Virus record (IMG/VR): IMGVR_UViG_3300047470_000032
Coordinates: 1 to 29,424 of that record
Length of the DNA: 29,424 bases
Origin: a virus
Direction: 5' to 3' (one strand)
The notes below the pieces were generated by a model. That model searched no databases. It had not been told where the DNA came from and saw nothing but the letters and a program-made list of their open reading frames with translations. Position numbers and translations under genes: made by a program. Below are positions 6,229-13,998 of this stretch, piece by piece. The stretch's first letter is position 1, and each line of letters opens with the position of its first letter.

Positions 6229-6273
6229 GTCGCGACACGTTTCGCGGGAGTACAAATTGTGTCGCGACACTGG
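6229..6273. promoter_or_regulatory. Double operator-like site before the 62-residue gene (copy 2)
   Basis: The palindrome GTGTCGCGACAC at 6259-6270 lies in a 21-base segment (6253-6273) that is an exact reverse complement of 443-463. A related site, GTCGCGACAC, lies at 6229-6238; the palindrome centres are 32 bp apart, about three helical turns. They lie between the Rz1 stop (6226-6228) and the next start (6281), where an operator would be expected. The binding protein is unknown. Confidence 0.55.
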
Positions 6274-6280
6274 AGTGAGC

Positions 6281-6469
6281 ATGACAGCAGAAATCCATGA
6301 CATCGCCGACCAGCGCCCGCACCTGATGGTTGCAGCAAGCGACGGCGCTCACGTCATTCCGCATGCCCTGATCCGATCAGTCATTGCCGGTGACAAGCCA
6401 TCCTCCATCCTGAGTGAGCCAGTAGTTCAGCGGATCATTGAAGAGTGGCTGGAACGAATAATCGAATGA
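6281..6469 (+). CDS. Small conserved phage protein (ADQRPH motif)
   Basis: A 62-residue protein starting at ATG 6281, five bases after GGAG. It has a conserved-looking core: DIADQRPH near the N-terminus, AHVIPHALIRSVIAG in the middle and a C-terminal amphipathic helix (IIEEWLERIIE). Short proteins of this pattern recur in Pseudomonas prophages, but I know of no assigned function. It follows the spanins, precedes the terminase genes, and is separated from Rz1 by 52 bases holding two operator-like palindromes, so it may be separately regulated. A small regulatory or host-takeover role is possible; nothing in the sequence proves it. Confidence 0.68.
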   Translation: MTAEIHDIADQRPHLMVAASDGAHVIPHALIRSVIAGDKPSSILSEPVVQRIIEEWLERIIE

Positions 6470-6531
6470 ACCATTGAATGACGTTCGAACGACGTTGAAT
6501 GAATCGTTCTGCGAAAACACCCCATGAATGA
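6464..6531. repeat. Clustered GAATGA repeats before the terminase genes
   Basis: GAATGA occurs four times in 68 bases (6464, 6476, 6497, 6526); two of these extend to TTGAATGA (6474-6481 and 6495-6502) and flank the palindrome CGTTCGAACG (6482-6491). The cluster lies immediately upstream of the small terminase gene, a usual place for cos or pac/terminase-binding sites. That function is inferred from position alone. Confidence 0.35.
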
Positions 6532-6540
6532 GGCAAGCCC

Positions 6541-7053
6541 ATGGCCCTATGTGGCGCTAAAACGCGCTCAGGGGAACCATGCAAGCGGCACGCTGTTCCG
6601 GGTTCCTCGCGGTGCAAGTTACACGGTGGAGCGGCGTCGAAGGCCAACAAGGCCAACAAGCACGCCGCCAAGCCTGGATCGATCTACAGCCAGTTCCTCA
6701 CCGAAGCAGAGAACGACATGCTCTCCAGCATTGAGCTTGGCCGCGTGGATGATGAGTTGCGCCTGACCCGGATACGCCTGATGCGTGCGCTGGACAGGGA
6801 GAATCAATTCGGCAACACGCTGGAACTGGATAGCGAGAAGTTCGAAGACGGCGAGAAGGCGACCACCAGCAAGGTCCGCGACTACTCAAGCATGATCGAC
6901 AGACTCACTGGCCGCATTGAAAGCCTTGAGCGAACCCGCGCAGAGCTGCTGAAAACGAACCCTGTCGAGTTGCCACCGGTAGCCAGAATCGAAATCGAGG
7001 TGGTTGGTGGAAGGTCGAACGCTGCGAATTCAAATGACGCAGCCCCAGGCTGA
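6541..7053 (+). CDS. Putative small terminase subunit (HGG-type)
   Basis: The 170-residue product would recognise the packaging start site and feed DNA to the large subunit encoded next. It begins with a compact Cys/His motif, CGAKTRSGEPC then RCKLHGG, the 'HGG' segment common to phage small terminase-like proteins of this kind. The middle (SIYSQFLTEAENDML through LMRALDREN) and C-terminal part (DYSSMIDRLTGRIESLERTRAELL) are helical and suited to oligomerisation. ATG 6541 has GAGG about seven bases upstream. It overlaps the large terminase gene by 47 bases. The functional call is strengthened by synteny; sequence evidence alone is modest. Confidence 0.65.
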   Translation: MALCGAKTRSGEPCKRHAVPGSSRCKLHGGAASKANKANKHAAKPGSIYSQFLTEAENDMLSSIELGRVDDELRLTRIRLMRALDRENQFGNTLELDSEKFEDGEKATTSKVRDYSSMIDRLTGRIESLERTRAELLKTNPVELPPVARIEIEVVGGRSNAANSNDAAPG

Positions 7054-8284
7054 CTTCTACCAACTGACTGAGAAGTATCCGGCGTTCGTCGGCGGCTTTG
7101 GTACGGGCAAGACCGAAACCCTTGCCAACTGCGCGCTGCGTGACGCTCTGTCGTCATCTAGCGCACTGATCGCCCTGTACGAGCCGACCTATGACCTTGT
7201 ACGCCTCATCCTTGCCCCGCGCATGGAAGAGAAGCTCACGGACATGGGCATCCGCTACAAGTACAACAAGCAAGAGAACATCATCTATACCAGTTCGCCC
7301 AATTGCGGCGATTTCGTGCTGCGGACGCTGGAGAATCCGGCCCGCATCATTGGTTACGAGTCATACCGGGCGCACGTCGACGAGATCGACACGCTCAAGA
7401 AGACTCAGGCGGCCATGGCCTGGCGCAAGATCATCGCGCGGAACAGGCAGCAGCCCTCGGACATTGAGCAGCCATTCAATCGTGTATCAGCCTACACCAC
7501 GCCGGAAGGCTTCCAGTTCGTCTATGACACCTGGGGCCGGAACCCGAAGCCCGGCTACGTGATGATCCAGGCCGCAACGTACACCAACCCATTTCTACCC
7601 GACGATTATGTGCAGACGCTCCGTGACAGCTATCCGGCTGCACTGATCGACGCATACATCGAGGGGCGATTCACCAACCTGACATCCGGCAGCGTTTACC
7701 CGGACTTCAGCAGGGTGCTGAATCACACAGACGAAACGCTGCAGCCAAATGAGCCCGTCCTGATTGGGATGGACTTCAACCGGCTGAAGATGAGCGCCGT
7801 GGTCTACGTGATGCGCGATGGCTGGCCTGTAGCGGTCGATGAGATCGTCGATGGCCGCGATACGCCGCAGATGGTCACGCTGTTCAACGAACGCTACAAG
7901 CTCAAAGGTCATGCCGTTCAGGTGTTCCCTGACGCATCCGGCCAGAACTCCAGCAGCAAGAACGCCAGCGAGTCGGACCTGAGCATCATTCGCCAGGCTG
8001 GACTTTCGGTGCGCGTCAACTCGACGAACCCGGCCATTGCTGACCGTGTGAACGCTGTGAATGCCCTGATCCTCAACGGTGACGGCATTCGGCGGCTCAA
8101 GGTCAACACGCATCGGTGTCCGCACCTCACGGATGGCCTGGAGCAGCAGGCCTACGACAAGAACGGCATGCCGGACAAGTCGAGCGGTGTGGATCACGTC
8201 ATTGACGCGGCCGGTTATCCGCTGGCTCACCTGTTTCCAATCATCAAGCCTATGACTCACATACCCGTTACCTTCACCTTCTGA
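7007..8284 (+). CDS. Terminase large subunit
   Basis: The packaging motor ATPase and nuclease, about 425 residues. Near the N-terminus QMTQPQADFYQL and YPAFVGGFGTGKTETL give the Q-motif-like segment and Walker A (FGTGKT); RAHVDEID is Walker B. The C-terminal nuclease domain has IGMDFN (first acidic metal ligand) and an acidic HVIDAAGY segment near the end. I chose GTG 7007, because GAGGTG at 6997-7002 is well placed and the segment RIQMT before ATG 7034 looks like part of the family N-terminus; ATG 7034 (416 residues) is the alternative, but has no ribosome site. It overlaps the small terminase gene. Confidence 0.9.
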   Translation: MEGRTLRIQMTQPQADFYQLTEKYPAFVGGFGTGKTETLANCALRDALSSSSALIALYEPTYDLVRLILAPRMEEKLTDMGIRYKYNKQENIIYTSSPNCGDFVLRTLENPARIIGYESYRAHVDEIDTLKKTQAAMAWRKIIARNRQQPSDIEQPFNRVSAYTTPEGFQFVYDTWGRNPKPGYVMIQAATYTNPFLPDDYVQTLRDSYPAALIDAYIEGRFTNLTSGSVYPDFSRVLNHTDETLQPNEPVLIGMDFNRLKMSAVVYVMRDGWPVAVDEIVDGRDTPQMVTLFNERYKLKGHAVQVFPDASGQNSSSKNASESDLSIIRQAGLSVRVNSTNPAIADRVNAVNALILNGDGIRRLKVNTHRCPHLTDGLEQQAYDKNGMPDKSSGVDHVIDAAGYPLAHLFPIIKPMTHIPVTFTF

Positions 8285-8291
8285 GGCCCAT

Positions 8292-9761
8292 ATGCCCAAC
8301 TACAGCGCCATCAGGCAAGAGTACAGCGATGCCTTGCCCGGTTGGCAGCTGGTCAAGCGTTGCGTAAAGGGGCCGAGAGAGGTCCGCAAGTATGACGAAT
8401 ATCTGCCGATGCCTGACCCGCTCAACCTGTCGGACGAGAATCGGGCGCGGTACGAGCAGCTGAAGAAGCGCGCCATGTTCTTGAACGTGGTGGGGCGCAC
8501 GCGCACAGGCCTGCTGGGCGCCGTGTTCCGCAAGACTGCGGAGATCAGCCTGCCCACGGCTATTGAATATCTCCTGGAAAACGCCAGCGGAGACGGCTCC
8601 AGCATCGAGCAGATGTGCAAGGAAGCAACCGGCGAGTGCCTCGACACTGGGCGCGGCGGGCTGCTGGTCGACTTCCCGAAGGTCCAGCTGCCAGAAGGGC
8701 AGGTCGCGCTCACCGTGGCTCAGGCGGCGAACTCACGCGCCTTCATCCACTTCTATTGCGCAGAGAGCATCATCAACTGGCGCGAGGACGTGATCGACGG
8801 CGTGCGTCGGCTGACGCTGGTGGTGCTGCACGAAAAGATCAATGAGCCAACGCCCGATGGCTTTGAGTTCACCGCCAAGGACCAATACCGGGCCCTGATG
8901 CTGCGCGATGGCAAGTATGTGCAGAGCGTGCACAGTGCCGATGACCCCGAAGGCGAAGAAACGGAGCCCAAGGACAAGGCCGGCCAGCCGTTCTATCACA
9001 TCCCGTTCCACTTCTTCGGCGCCGAGAACAACGACGCGAGCATCGACAAGGCGCCGCTGGAAGACCTGGCCGAGGTCAACATCCTCCACTATGGCAACAG
9101 CGCCACGGTGGAGCAGAGTGGTTTCATCAGCAGTCAGCCAACACTGTTCCTGACCTCTGACATGGACCCTGACACATTCGCCAAACTGAACCCCAACGGT
9201 ATGCATATTGGGTCAACCCGAGGCTATCTTCTCGGCAAGACTGGATCGGCAAAGCTTGTCCAGGCTGACGAAAGCCAGCTTGCTCTAACTCTGATGCGTG
9301 ACAAAGAGGCGCAGATGCTCATGATCGGCGCCCGCATCGTCCAGCAAGGCGGCGGCGCCGAGACGGCAGAGGCCGTGCGCATCCGCTACAGCTCCGACAA
9401 CTCGGTGCTGGGCACGATCGCTGGCAACGTGAGTGAGGCGGTTCGCCTGTCCCTGTTCGACGCCCAGCGCTTCATGGTTGGGGATGTTGACGAGGAAGGC
9501 ACTGTGTTCTGGCTCAACCAGGAGTTCTTCGACGACGTCATGGACGCCCAAGCGATCCTGGCCCAGATGCAGCTCTGGCAACAGGGCATCATCGCCAAGA
9601 GCGACTTGCGCACGAACCTGCGCCAGTCCGGCGTGCTGGATTCGGATCGCACGGACGAGGACATCGATGCAGACCGAGAGGAAGAGGCGCCGGTGGTTGG
9701 TAGCGAGCCTGTGAACGGTGAGCCGCCAACCAATCAGCCTCCAGGGGTGAACGATGAGTAG
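8292..9761 (+). CDS. Portal protein (DUF4055 family)
   Basis: A 489-residue protein with the DUF4055 pattern: N-terminal YSAIRQEYSDALPGWQLVKRCVKG, then YLPMPDP, KRAMFLNVVGRTRTGLLGAVFRK, GRGGLLVDFP, and the later IHIGSTRGYLLGK-like and EAVRIRYSSDNSVLGTIAGNVSEA segments. Proteins of this family are portals: dodecameric rings at the head vertex through which DNA is packaged and released. The acidic, Pro-rich C-terminus looks disordered. Position between the large terminase and the SPP1 gp7-type gene agrees. A ribosome site (GAGG) lies about six bases before ATG 8292, and the end overlaps the next gene by eight bases. Confidence 0.87.
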   Translation: MPNYSAIRQEYSDALPGWQLVKRCVKGPREVRKYDEYLPMPDPLNLSDENRARYEQLKKRAMFLNVVGRTRTGLLGAVFRKTAEISLPTAIEYLLENASGDGSSIEQMCKEATGECLDTGRGGLLVDFPKVQLPEGQVALTVAQAANSRAFIHFYCAESIINWREDVIDGVRRLTLVVLHEKINEPTPDGFEFTAKDQYRALMLRDGKYVQSVHSADDPEGEETEPKDKAGQPFYHIPFHFFGAENNDASIDKAPLEDLAEVNILHYGNSATVEQSGFISSQPTLFLTSDMDPDTFAKLNPNGMHIGSTRGYLLGKTGSAKLVQADESQLALTLMRDKEAQMLMIGARIVQQGGGAETAEAVRIRYSSDNSVLGTIAGNVSEAVRLSLFDAQRFMVGDVDEEGTVFWLNQEFFDDVMDAQAILAQMQLWQQGIIAKSDLRTNLRQSGVLDSDRTDEDIDADREEEAPVVGSEPVNGEPPTNQPPGVNDE

Positions 9762-10797
9762 TGAAGGCTACCTGACGGACGCCACCACCCGGCACCAGGT
9801 CTACGTCCAGCGATATGCCGGCGGCAACCTGAAGCGGGTGGCGGCCTTCATCAGCAAGGCCATCAAAACTGCTAAGGATCGGGTCTCAGGAGGCCTAAGC
9901 GATTACGGCACTCGTCGTTACACTTCGCAGATAGAAACGCTCCAGGGCGATTTGCGGGGCATCTACGACGACCTGAAGGGCCGCGCTCAGCTCGACCTTG
10001 GTGAGTTCGCCGCCTATGAGGCTGAATTCAACGGGAAGATGCTGGGCAAGGTTATCAAGGCCATCGTGCAGCTCAACGTGCCCTCAGCGGAGATGGTGAG
10101 CGCTGCGGCGCTGGCTGATCCTCTGCTGCTGGAGGCTCGAAAGGGCATTCAGCGCATCAGCATCAGCGGCGCGCTCGACCAGTTTGGCACCAAGAAGGCT
10201 GCCGAGATCATCGGTGAGATTCAGATTGGCTCAAGCCTGGGCGAGACCAGCCAGCAGATCGGCCGGCGCCTGACCAGCATCCACCAGTTGCATCAGGATC
10301 AGGCTACATCGCTGGTTCGCACCATGACCAACCACGTAGCCAGCACGGCCAGGGTTGAAACGCTCAAGGCCAACGACGACATCCTCAAGGGCATGCGGCG
10401 GATCGCCACGCTCGACTCCAGCACCACGCTGTACTGCATGGGCATCGATCAAACGATCATCCCGCTGGATGGGCCTAAGCCACCCTATCACTGGGGATGC
10501 CGCACAACGCTGGTGCCGGTCCTCAAGGATGAGTTTGCCCGCGAGATACCAGGCTCTACCCGGCCCTCAATCGGCCCCGACGGTGTTGCCATGGTGTCGA
10601 GCAAGACGAGCTATCAGGACTGGCTGTCACGCCAGCCGGCAGCCTTCCAGCGCGACATCCTTGGCCCAAACCGCTACGCGCTGTTCAGCAAGGGCGAGCT
10701 GACCCTCGACAAGTTTGTCGATGACAACGGCAAAACCCTGACCCTTCAGCAACTGAAAGACCTTGAGCCGCTGGCCTTCGAGCGAGCGGGACTATGA
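9754..10797 (+). CDS. Minor head protein, SPP1 gp7/Mu F type
   Basis: A 347-residue head morphogenesis protein. The diagnostic part is the C-terminal half: TRVET-like ARVETLKANDDILKGMRRIATLDSSTTLYCMGIDQ followed by HWGCRTTLVPVL, the Cys plus H-x-x-C-R motif of the SPP1 gp7/phage Mu gpF family. The N-terminal 150 residues are helical. Family members sit inside the procapsid in a few copies, bind the portal and affect DNA delivery. It overlaps the portal gene by eight bases (ATGAGTAG), with AGGGGTGA just upstream, so translation is probably coupled. A terminator follows directly. Confidence 0.85.
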   Translation: MSSEGYLTDATTRHQVYVQRYAGGNLKRVAAFISKAIKTAKDRVSGGLSDYGTRRYTSQIETLQGDLRGIYDDLKGRAQLDLGEFAAYEAEFNGKMLGKVIKAIVQLNVPSAEMVSAAALADPLLLEARKGIQRISISGALDQFGTKKAAEIIGEIQIGSSLGETSQQIGRRLTSIHQLHQDQATSLVRTMTNHVASTARVETLKANDDILKGMRRIATLDSSTTLYCMGIDQTIIPLDGPKPPYHWGCRTTLVPVLKDEFAREIPGSTRPSIGPDGVAMVSSKTSYQDWLSRQPAAFQRDILGPNRYALFSKGELTLDKFVDDNGKTLTLQQLKDLEPLAFERAGL

Positions 10798-10801
10798 ACA
10801 G

Positions 10802-10823
10802 CCGGCCATGAGCCGGTTTTTTT
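10802..10823 (+). terminator. Intrinsic terminator between head genes
   Basis: The stem CCGGC (10802-10806) with GCCGG (10812-10816), CATGA loop, is followed by seven T's at 10817-10823. The stem is short but the T-run is strong. It lies within the late operon, between the gp7-type gene and the scaffold gene, so it must leak or be read through by antiterminated polymerase; it would lower transcription or define an mRNA 3' end. Confidence 0.65.
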
Positions 10824-10865
10824 ACGCCCGCGGCTGAGCCAACGGCAAATCATCCGGGGGATGAC

Positions 10866-11561
10866 ATGAAATACCAGATCGACAAGGCTGCATACGACGC
10901 ACTCGAACCCTCCCTGCAAGCCTTCTACAAGGCGCAGGGCGAAGATTACGTGCTGGCCGTGGAAGGGCTGCCAACTGGCGGTGCCGACCTTGAAGGCCTG
11001 AAGCGCCAGAACCAGACGCTGCTGGATGAAGCCAAGGAGGCCAAGCGCCTGCGACGCGAGGCTGACGAGAAGCTCGAGCGCGAGAAGCTCGATGCTGCCA
11101 GGGCGAAAGGTGACTTCGAACAGCTGTATGCCAGCAGCGAGCAGGCCCTTGCGGCCGAGCGCGCCCGCCTGGCGGAGCTGACCACCAGCATCGAACGTCG
11201 CGACCTGACCTCAGCGGCCAGCAAGATCGCCACCGGCATCGCCGACGGCGAGAACGCCGAGATCCTCGCTGAGTTTGTCCAGCGCCGCCTGAAGATCGTT
11301 GAAGGCCAGGTCAAGGTCACCGACGCCTCCGGCAACCTGACCATCACAACACTCGATGACCTGGCGAAAGAATTCCAGCAAGCGCCGCGCTACGCCTCAC
11401 TGGTGCGCGGCACGCAAGCGAACGGTGGCGGGGCTGCCGGGGGTAAGGGTGGCGGGGCCACCAAAACGTGGGACCAAATGACCGGTATGGAGCGCGTAGA
11501 GCTCCGCCGAACCAACCCCGCCGAGCACGCGCGCATGAAAGCCGCTGCTGAGGCCAAGTAA
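10866..11561 (+). CDS. Putative capsid scaffolding protein
   Basis: A 231-residue protein placed just before the major capsid gene, the usual slot for the scaffold. The N-terminus (YDALEPSLQAFYKAQGEDYVL) is a pattern seen in phage scaffold proteins. Residues about 45-115 form a charged coiled coil rich in Glu, Lys, Arg and Ala. A Gly-rich linker (about 185-205) leads to the C-terminal helix-turn-helix segment (KTWDQMTGMERVELRRTNPAEHARM), typical of the coat-binding end of scaffolds. It would direct capsid subunits into a procapsid and then leave. There is no sign of a protease domain. The call combines these features with synteny. Confidence 0.75.
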   Translation: MKYQIDKAAYDALEPSLQAFYKAQGEDYVLAVEGLPTGGADLEGLKRQNQTLLDEAKEAKRLRREADEKLEREKLDAARAKGDFEQLYASSEQALAAERARLAELTTSIERRDLTSAASKIATGIADGENAEILAEFVQRRLKIVEGQVKVTDASGNLTITTLDDLAKEFQQAPRYASLVRGTQANGGGAAGGKGGGATKTWDQMTGMERVELRRTNPAEHARMKAAAEAK

Positions 11562-11575
11562 AAGGAAATTCAGCA

Positions 11576-12604
11576 ATGCCAACCATTCTCTCGGACGTGA
11601 TCTTCCGCGATGAACTGCGGGACTACATCACCGTCAACAGCGTTGAGCGTACCGCGTTCTTCCAGTCGGGCATCCTGACCACCAACAGCGACATGACCAC
11701 GCTGCTGGCCAGCCCATCCAACACCTTCACCATTCCGTGGTGGGTTGACCTGGATGCGTCCATCGAATCGAACTACTCGAACGACGTGTACACCGACATC
11801 GCGGTACCGTTGTCGGTCACCAGTGCATCCATGCAGGCGCGCGCCGCGTACCTCAACGAAGGCTGGAACTGCATGAACCTGGTGAAGAACATCACCAACC
11901 AGGACCCGCTGGAGTTCGTCGCCGGTCGACTGATCTCCTACTGGCAGCGCGTGGCCCAGCGCCGCACCATCGCTACTGCCGTGGGCATCTACAACGACAA
12001 CATCGCCTCCAACGGCGGCGACATGGTCGTGGACGCCGGCGGCATCATCGGCCCAGCTGCCGTGATTCGTGCCAAGGGCACTATGGGCGACTACAGCGGC
12101 CAGCTCGGGGGCTTGAGCGTGATCGCCATGCACTCGGCCGTGCACACCGAGCTGTCCATCCAGAACCAGATCGACTTCACCCCTATTGCCGACCAGATCC
12201 CCGAGTTCGGTCGCTTCCAGGGCATGCGAGTTGTGCTGGACGACGGCCTGCCAGTAATCGGCACCGGGCCTACAGCCAAGTACCTGTCCATCATCTTTGG
12301 CCCTGGTGCAATCGGCTTTGCCGAAGAAACCCCGCCAGGTGAAGACGGCCTGGAATACGACCGCGCGCCAGATCGTGGCAACGGTGGTGGTACTGAGACC
12401 CTGTGGACCCGCCGCAACTTCGTTGTGCACCCGCTGGGCTTCTCGTTCGACAGCGTGACCATCACCGGCACCCCGACCACCACTCGCCCAATTTCGGCGA
12501 ACTGGGCGGACCTGGCCCTGGCTACCAACTGGAGCCGCAAGTTCGCGCGTAAGCAGGTGCCAATGGCGTTCGTGACCTCGCTCGTTACTGCGCCAACGCC
12601 GTAA
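11576..12604 (+). CDS. Major capsid protein
   Basis: This 342-residue protein is read as the shell-forming coat. It lies directly after the scaffold with a strong AAGGAA site before ATG 11576. Recognisable features are an N-terminal segment ending near ERTAFFQSGIL, DVYTDIAVPLSVTSASMQARAAYLNEGW, a long spine-like helix region (EFVAGRLISYWQRVAQRRTIATAVGIYND), and a C-terminal domain with LSVIAMHSAVHTEL, MRVVLDDGLPV and RRNFVVHPLGFSF. This is the pattern of the HK97-fold coat proteins found with DUF4055 portals. There is no N-terminal delta domain, in keeping with a separate scaffold. Codon use is strongly biased to GC-ending codons, as expected for a highly expressed structural gene. Confidence 0.85.
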   Translation: MPTILSDVIFRDELRDYITVNSVERTAFFQSGILTTNSDMTTLLASPSNTFTIPWWVDLDASIESNYSNDVYTDIAVPLSVTSASMQARAAYLNEGWNCMNLVKNITNQDPLEFVAGRLISYWQRVAQRRTIATAVGIYNDNIASNGGDMVVDAGGIIGPAAVIRAKGTMGDYSGQLGGLSVIAMHSAVHTELSIQNQIDFTPIADQIPEFGRFQGMRVVLDDGLPVIGTGPTAKYLSIIFGPGAIGFAEETPPGEDGLEYDRAPDRGNGGGTETLWTRRNFVVHPLGFSFDSVTITGTPTTTRPISANWADLALATNWSRKFARKQVPMAFVTSLVTAPTP

Positions 12605-12610
12605 CCGAGC

Positions 12611-12637
12611 GCGCGGCGGGTGAGTTGTCCGCCGCGC
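12611..12637 (+). other. Perfect 9-bp hairpin after the capsid gene
   Basis: GCGCGGCGG (12611-12619) pairs exactly with CCGCCGCGC (12629-12637) around a nine-base loop, seven bases after the capsid stop. No T-run follows, so it is not a standard intrinsic terminator. It may stabilise the 3' end of the abundant capsid mRNA. Confidence 0.6.
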
Positions 12638-12659
12638 AGCACTGATCCAGGAGAAACCC

Positions 12660-13205
12660 ATGACCGTAAAAAAAGACAACCACATCGACCCGAACATTAA
12701 AGCCCGCTGGGGTTTTTCGGGTGATGAGGGTGAGATCACTGTCGGCCCGCAGACCGTCGGCGAAACCGGTGGCGTAGACCATGCGCGATCGCGCATCGCA
12801 GAAGGTGGCGGCCGTAACAGTGGCGGTGGTGCTGAACCGTCCCACGAGGCTCTGCAGCTCGACGCCGTGAACGCGCTGGCCGCCGGTCTCGAAGCGGGCG
12901 TGCTGAACCCTGTCGAGGGTGATGGTCCAGCGCTGCGCCTGTATCAGACCCTGTCCGGCATCCAGTCGAGCATGCAAGGCCTGGCAGATGCCCGCGACGC
13001 TGCGGTAAGTAAGTCTGATGAGCTGCAGAAGCAGGTCGATGACTTGCTGGCGCAGGCAGAGAAAGATCGCTTGGTCGCCGCGACCGACCCGCTCGAAGAG
13101 CTGACCGTCGCGCAGATCAAGGAACAGCTTGACGCCAAGGGCGTGGCCTACAAGGTCAACGACTCGAAGCCTGAGCTGCTCGCGCTGCTGAAGGCCAACA
13201 AGTAA
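12660..13205 (+). CDS. Structural-region protein with C-terminal HeH/SAP-like domain
   Basis: A 181-residue protein following the capsid gene. The last 40 residues (EELTVAQIKEQLDAKGVAYKVNDSKPELLALL) form the helix-extension-helix motif of the HeH/LEM/SAP group, a small fold used to bind DNA or protein. Residues about 110-140 are a coiled coil. The N-terminal third is Gly- and Asp-rich and looks flexible. Similar HeH modules occur in phage head genes, where they may act in head decoration, completion or DNA contact; the exact role is unknown. The start ATG 12660 follows GGAGAAA. A UUCG-capped hairpin follows the stop. Confidence 0.68.
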   Translation: MTVKKDNHIDPNIKARWGFSGDEGEITVGPQTVGETGGVDHARSRIAEGGGRNSGGGAEPSHEALQLDAVNALAAGLEAGVLNPVEGDGPALRLYQTLSGIQSSMQGLADARDAAVSKSDELQKQVDDLLAQAEKDRLVAATDPLEELTVAQIKEQLDAKGVAYKVNDSKPELLALLKANK

Positions 13206-13210
13206 CACTC

Positions 13211-13224
13211 GGGGCTTCGGCCCC
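13211..13224 (+). other. Hairpin with UUCG tetraloop
   Basis: GGGGC and GCCCC close a TTCG loop (C(UUCG)G, an unusually stable RNA tetraloop). It lies in the 40-base gap between two head genes; no T-run follows. It probably serves as an mRNA stabiliser or processing boundary rather than a terminator. Confidence 0.55.
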
Positions 13225-13245
13225 ACTCATTCAAGCGGAGGCCTG

Positions 13246-13635
13246 ATGGCTACCTACATCACCGTGGCGGACGTTGACGCCATCCTCGGGGCTTCGTGGG
13301 CTCCAGATGACAAGAAGGCCCGGGCGGTGTTGCAGGCGAACGCCTATATGACCTCGCTCAACCTGGTAGGCGTCGATATGGACGCCATCCCTGAAGAGGT
13401 GAAGCAGGCCGGCGCCGAGTTGGCGGTTGTCGCCTCCGAGGGCAAGCTGTACCAGCAGCAGACCGAGGGATCGCTGGAAGCCAAGACGGTGAAAGCCGGA
13501 TCGGTGACCACCAGCAAGACGTTCGCATCGATCGACACCAGCAAATCCACTGCGCTGCCCGATGGGGTCCAGTTCGCGCTGGGGCTGCTCGCGCCATGGC
13601 GTGTCAGCGGCTTCAGCTTCAACGTGTACAGGTGA
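13246..13635 (+). CDS. Head-tail connector protein (DnaT-like domain family)
   Basis: A 129-residue protein. The opening YITVADVDAILGASW, the central helices (KKARAVLQANAYMTSL, PEEVKQAGAELAVVASEGKLY) and the late LPDGVQFALGLLAPW fit the small helical connector family often labelled 'DnaT-like' in phage genomes; despite that label the family works in the neck. It would bind the portal ring and form the adaptor for tail attachment. It is preceded by CGGAGG and followed after three bases by the next neck gene. Length is typical. Confidence 0.7.
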   Translation: MATYITVADVDAILGASWAPDDKKARAVLQANAYMTSLNLVGVDMDAIPEEVKQAGAELAVVASEGKLYQQQTEGSLEAKTVKAGSVTTSKTFASIDTSKSTALPDGVQFALGLLAPWRVSGFSFNVYR

Positions 13636-13638
13636 CCC

Positions 13639-13998
13639 ATGGGCCTACGTGAAGAGATCCAAGCGGATCTGGCCGAGGCCTTCGACACTGATCTGGCGGA
13701 CGCAGTGAAGCCATTCAGCGGTGGCGTGACGCTGCCGGGAACATGGGATCCGGTCAATGAGGTGGCGGGTGACCCTGTTGTCATCGCCTACACCGGTCGG
13801 GGCGTGTTCGACGCGTTCAAGATTGCTCAGGTCGATGGCGTGAACATCCGCGCCACCGACCAGCTGCTGATCGCGCTGACCAACGAAACGATCGGCGGGG
13901 TTCCGGACATCGGCCACAAGATCAACGATTTCGACGTGGTCAACGTCCAGACTGACCCGGCTGGCGCCCATTACGAGATCCAGCTGAGGAAAGTCTGA
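13639..13998 (+). CDS. Head closure/neck protein (inferred)
   Basis: This 119-residue protein has the length and beta-rich make-up of phage head-closure proteins (gpFII-like): an N-terminal helix (LREEIQADLAEAF), a GVTLPGTWDPV strand-loop, then VVIAYTGRGVFDAF, RATDQLLIALTNE, and VVNVQTDPAGAHYEIQLRKV. Proteins of this type in Pseudomonas phages sometimes carry a 'glutamate 5-kinase' label; no kinase motif is seen here. It lies between the connector and the gp10-like gene and overlaps the latter by one base (TGATG). The role is from synteny. Confidence 0.65.
   Translation: MGLREEIQADLAEAFDTDLADAVKPFSGGVTLPGTWDPVNEVAGDPVVIAYTGRGVFDAFKIAQVDGVNIRATDQLLIALTNETIGGVPDIGHKINDFDVVNVQTDPAGAHYEIQLRKV

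Noticed and set aside
671-11204. GTCGCGAC octamers at 671-678 and 11197-11204 as extra operator copies
   Set aside because: They match only the inner eight bases; such octamers occur by chance in GC-rich DNA and lie in coding sequence without other context.
11570-12796. Long open frame of about 400 codons on the minus strand opposite the capsid gene
   Set aside because: It is the mirror of a strongly GC-biased capsid gene; composition is His/Val/Gly-rich without domain logic, it has no ribosome site, and it would oppose a very highly expressed gene.
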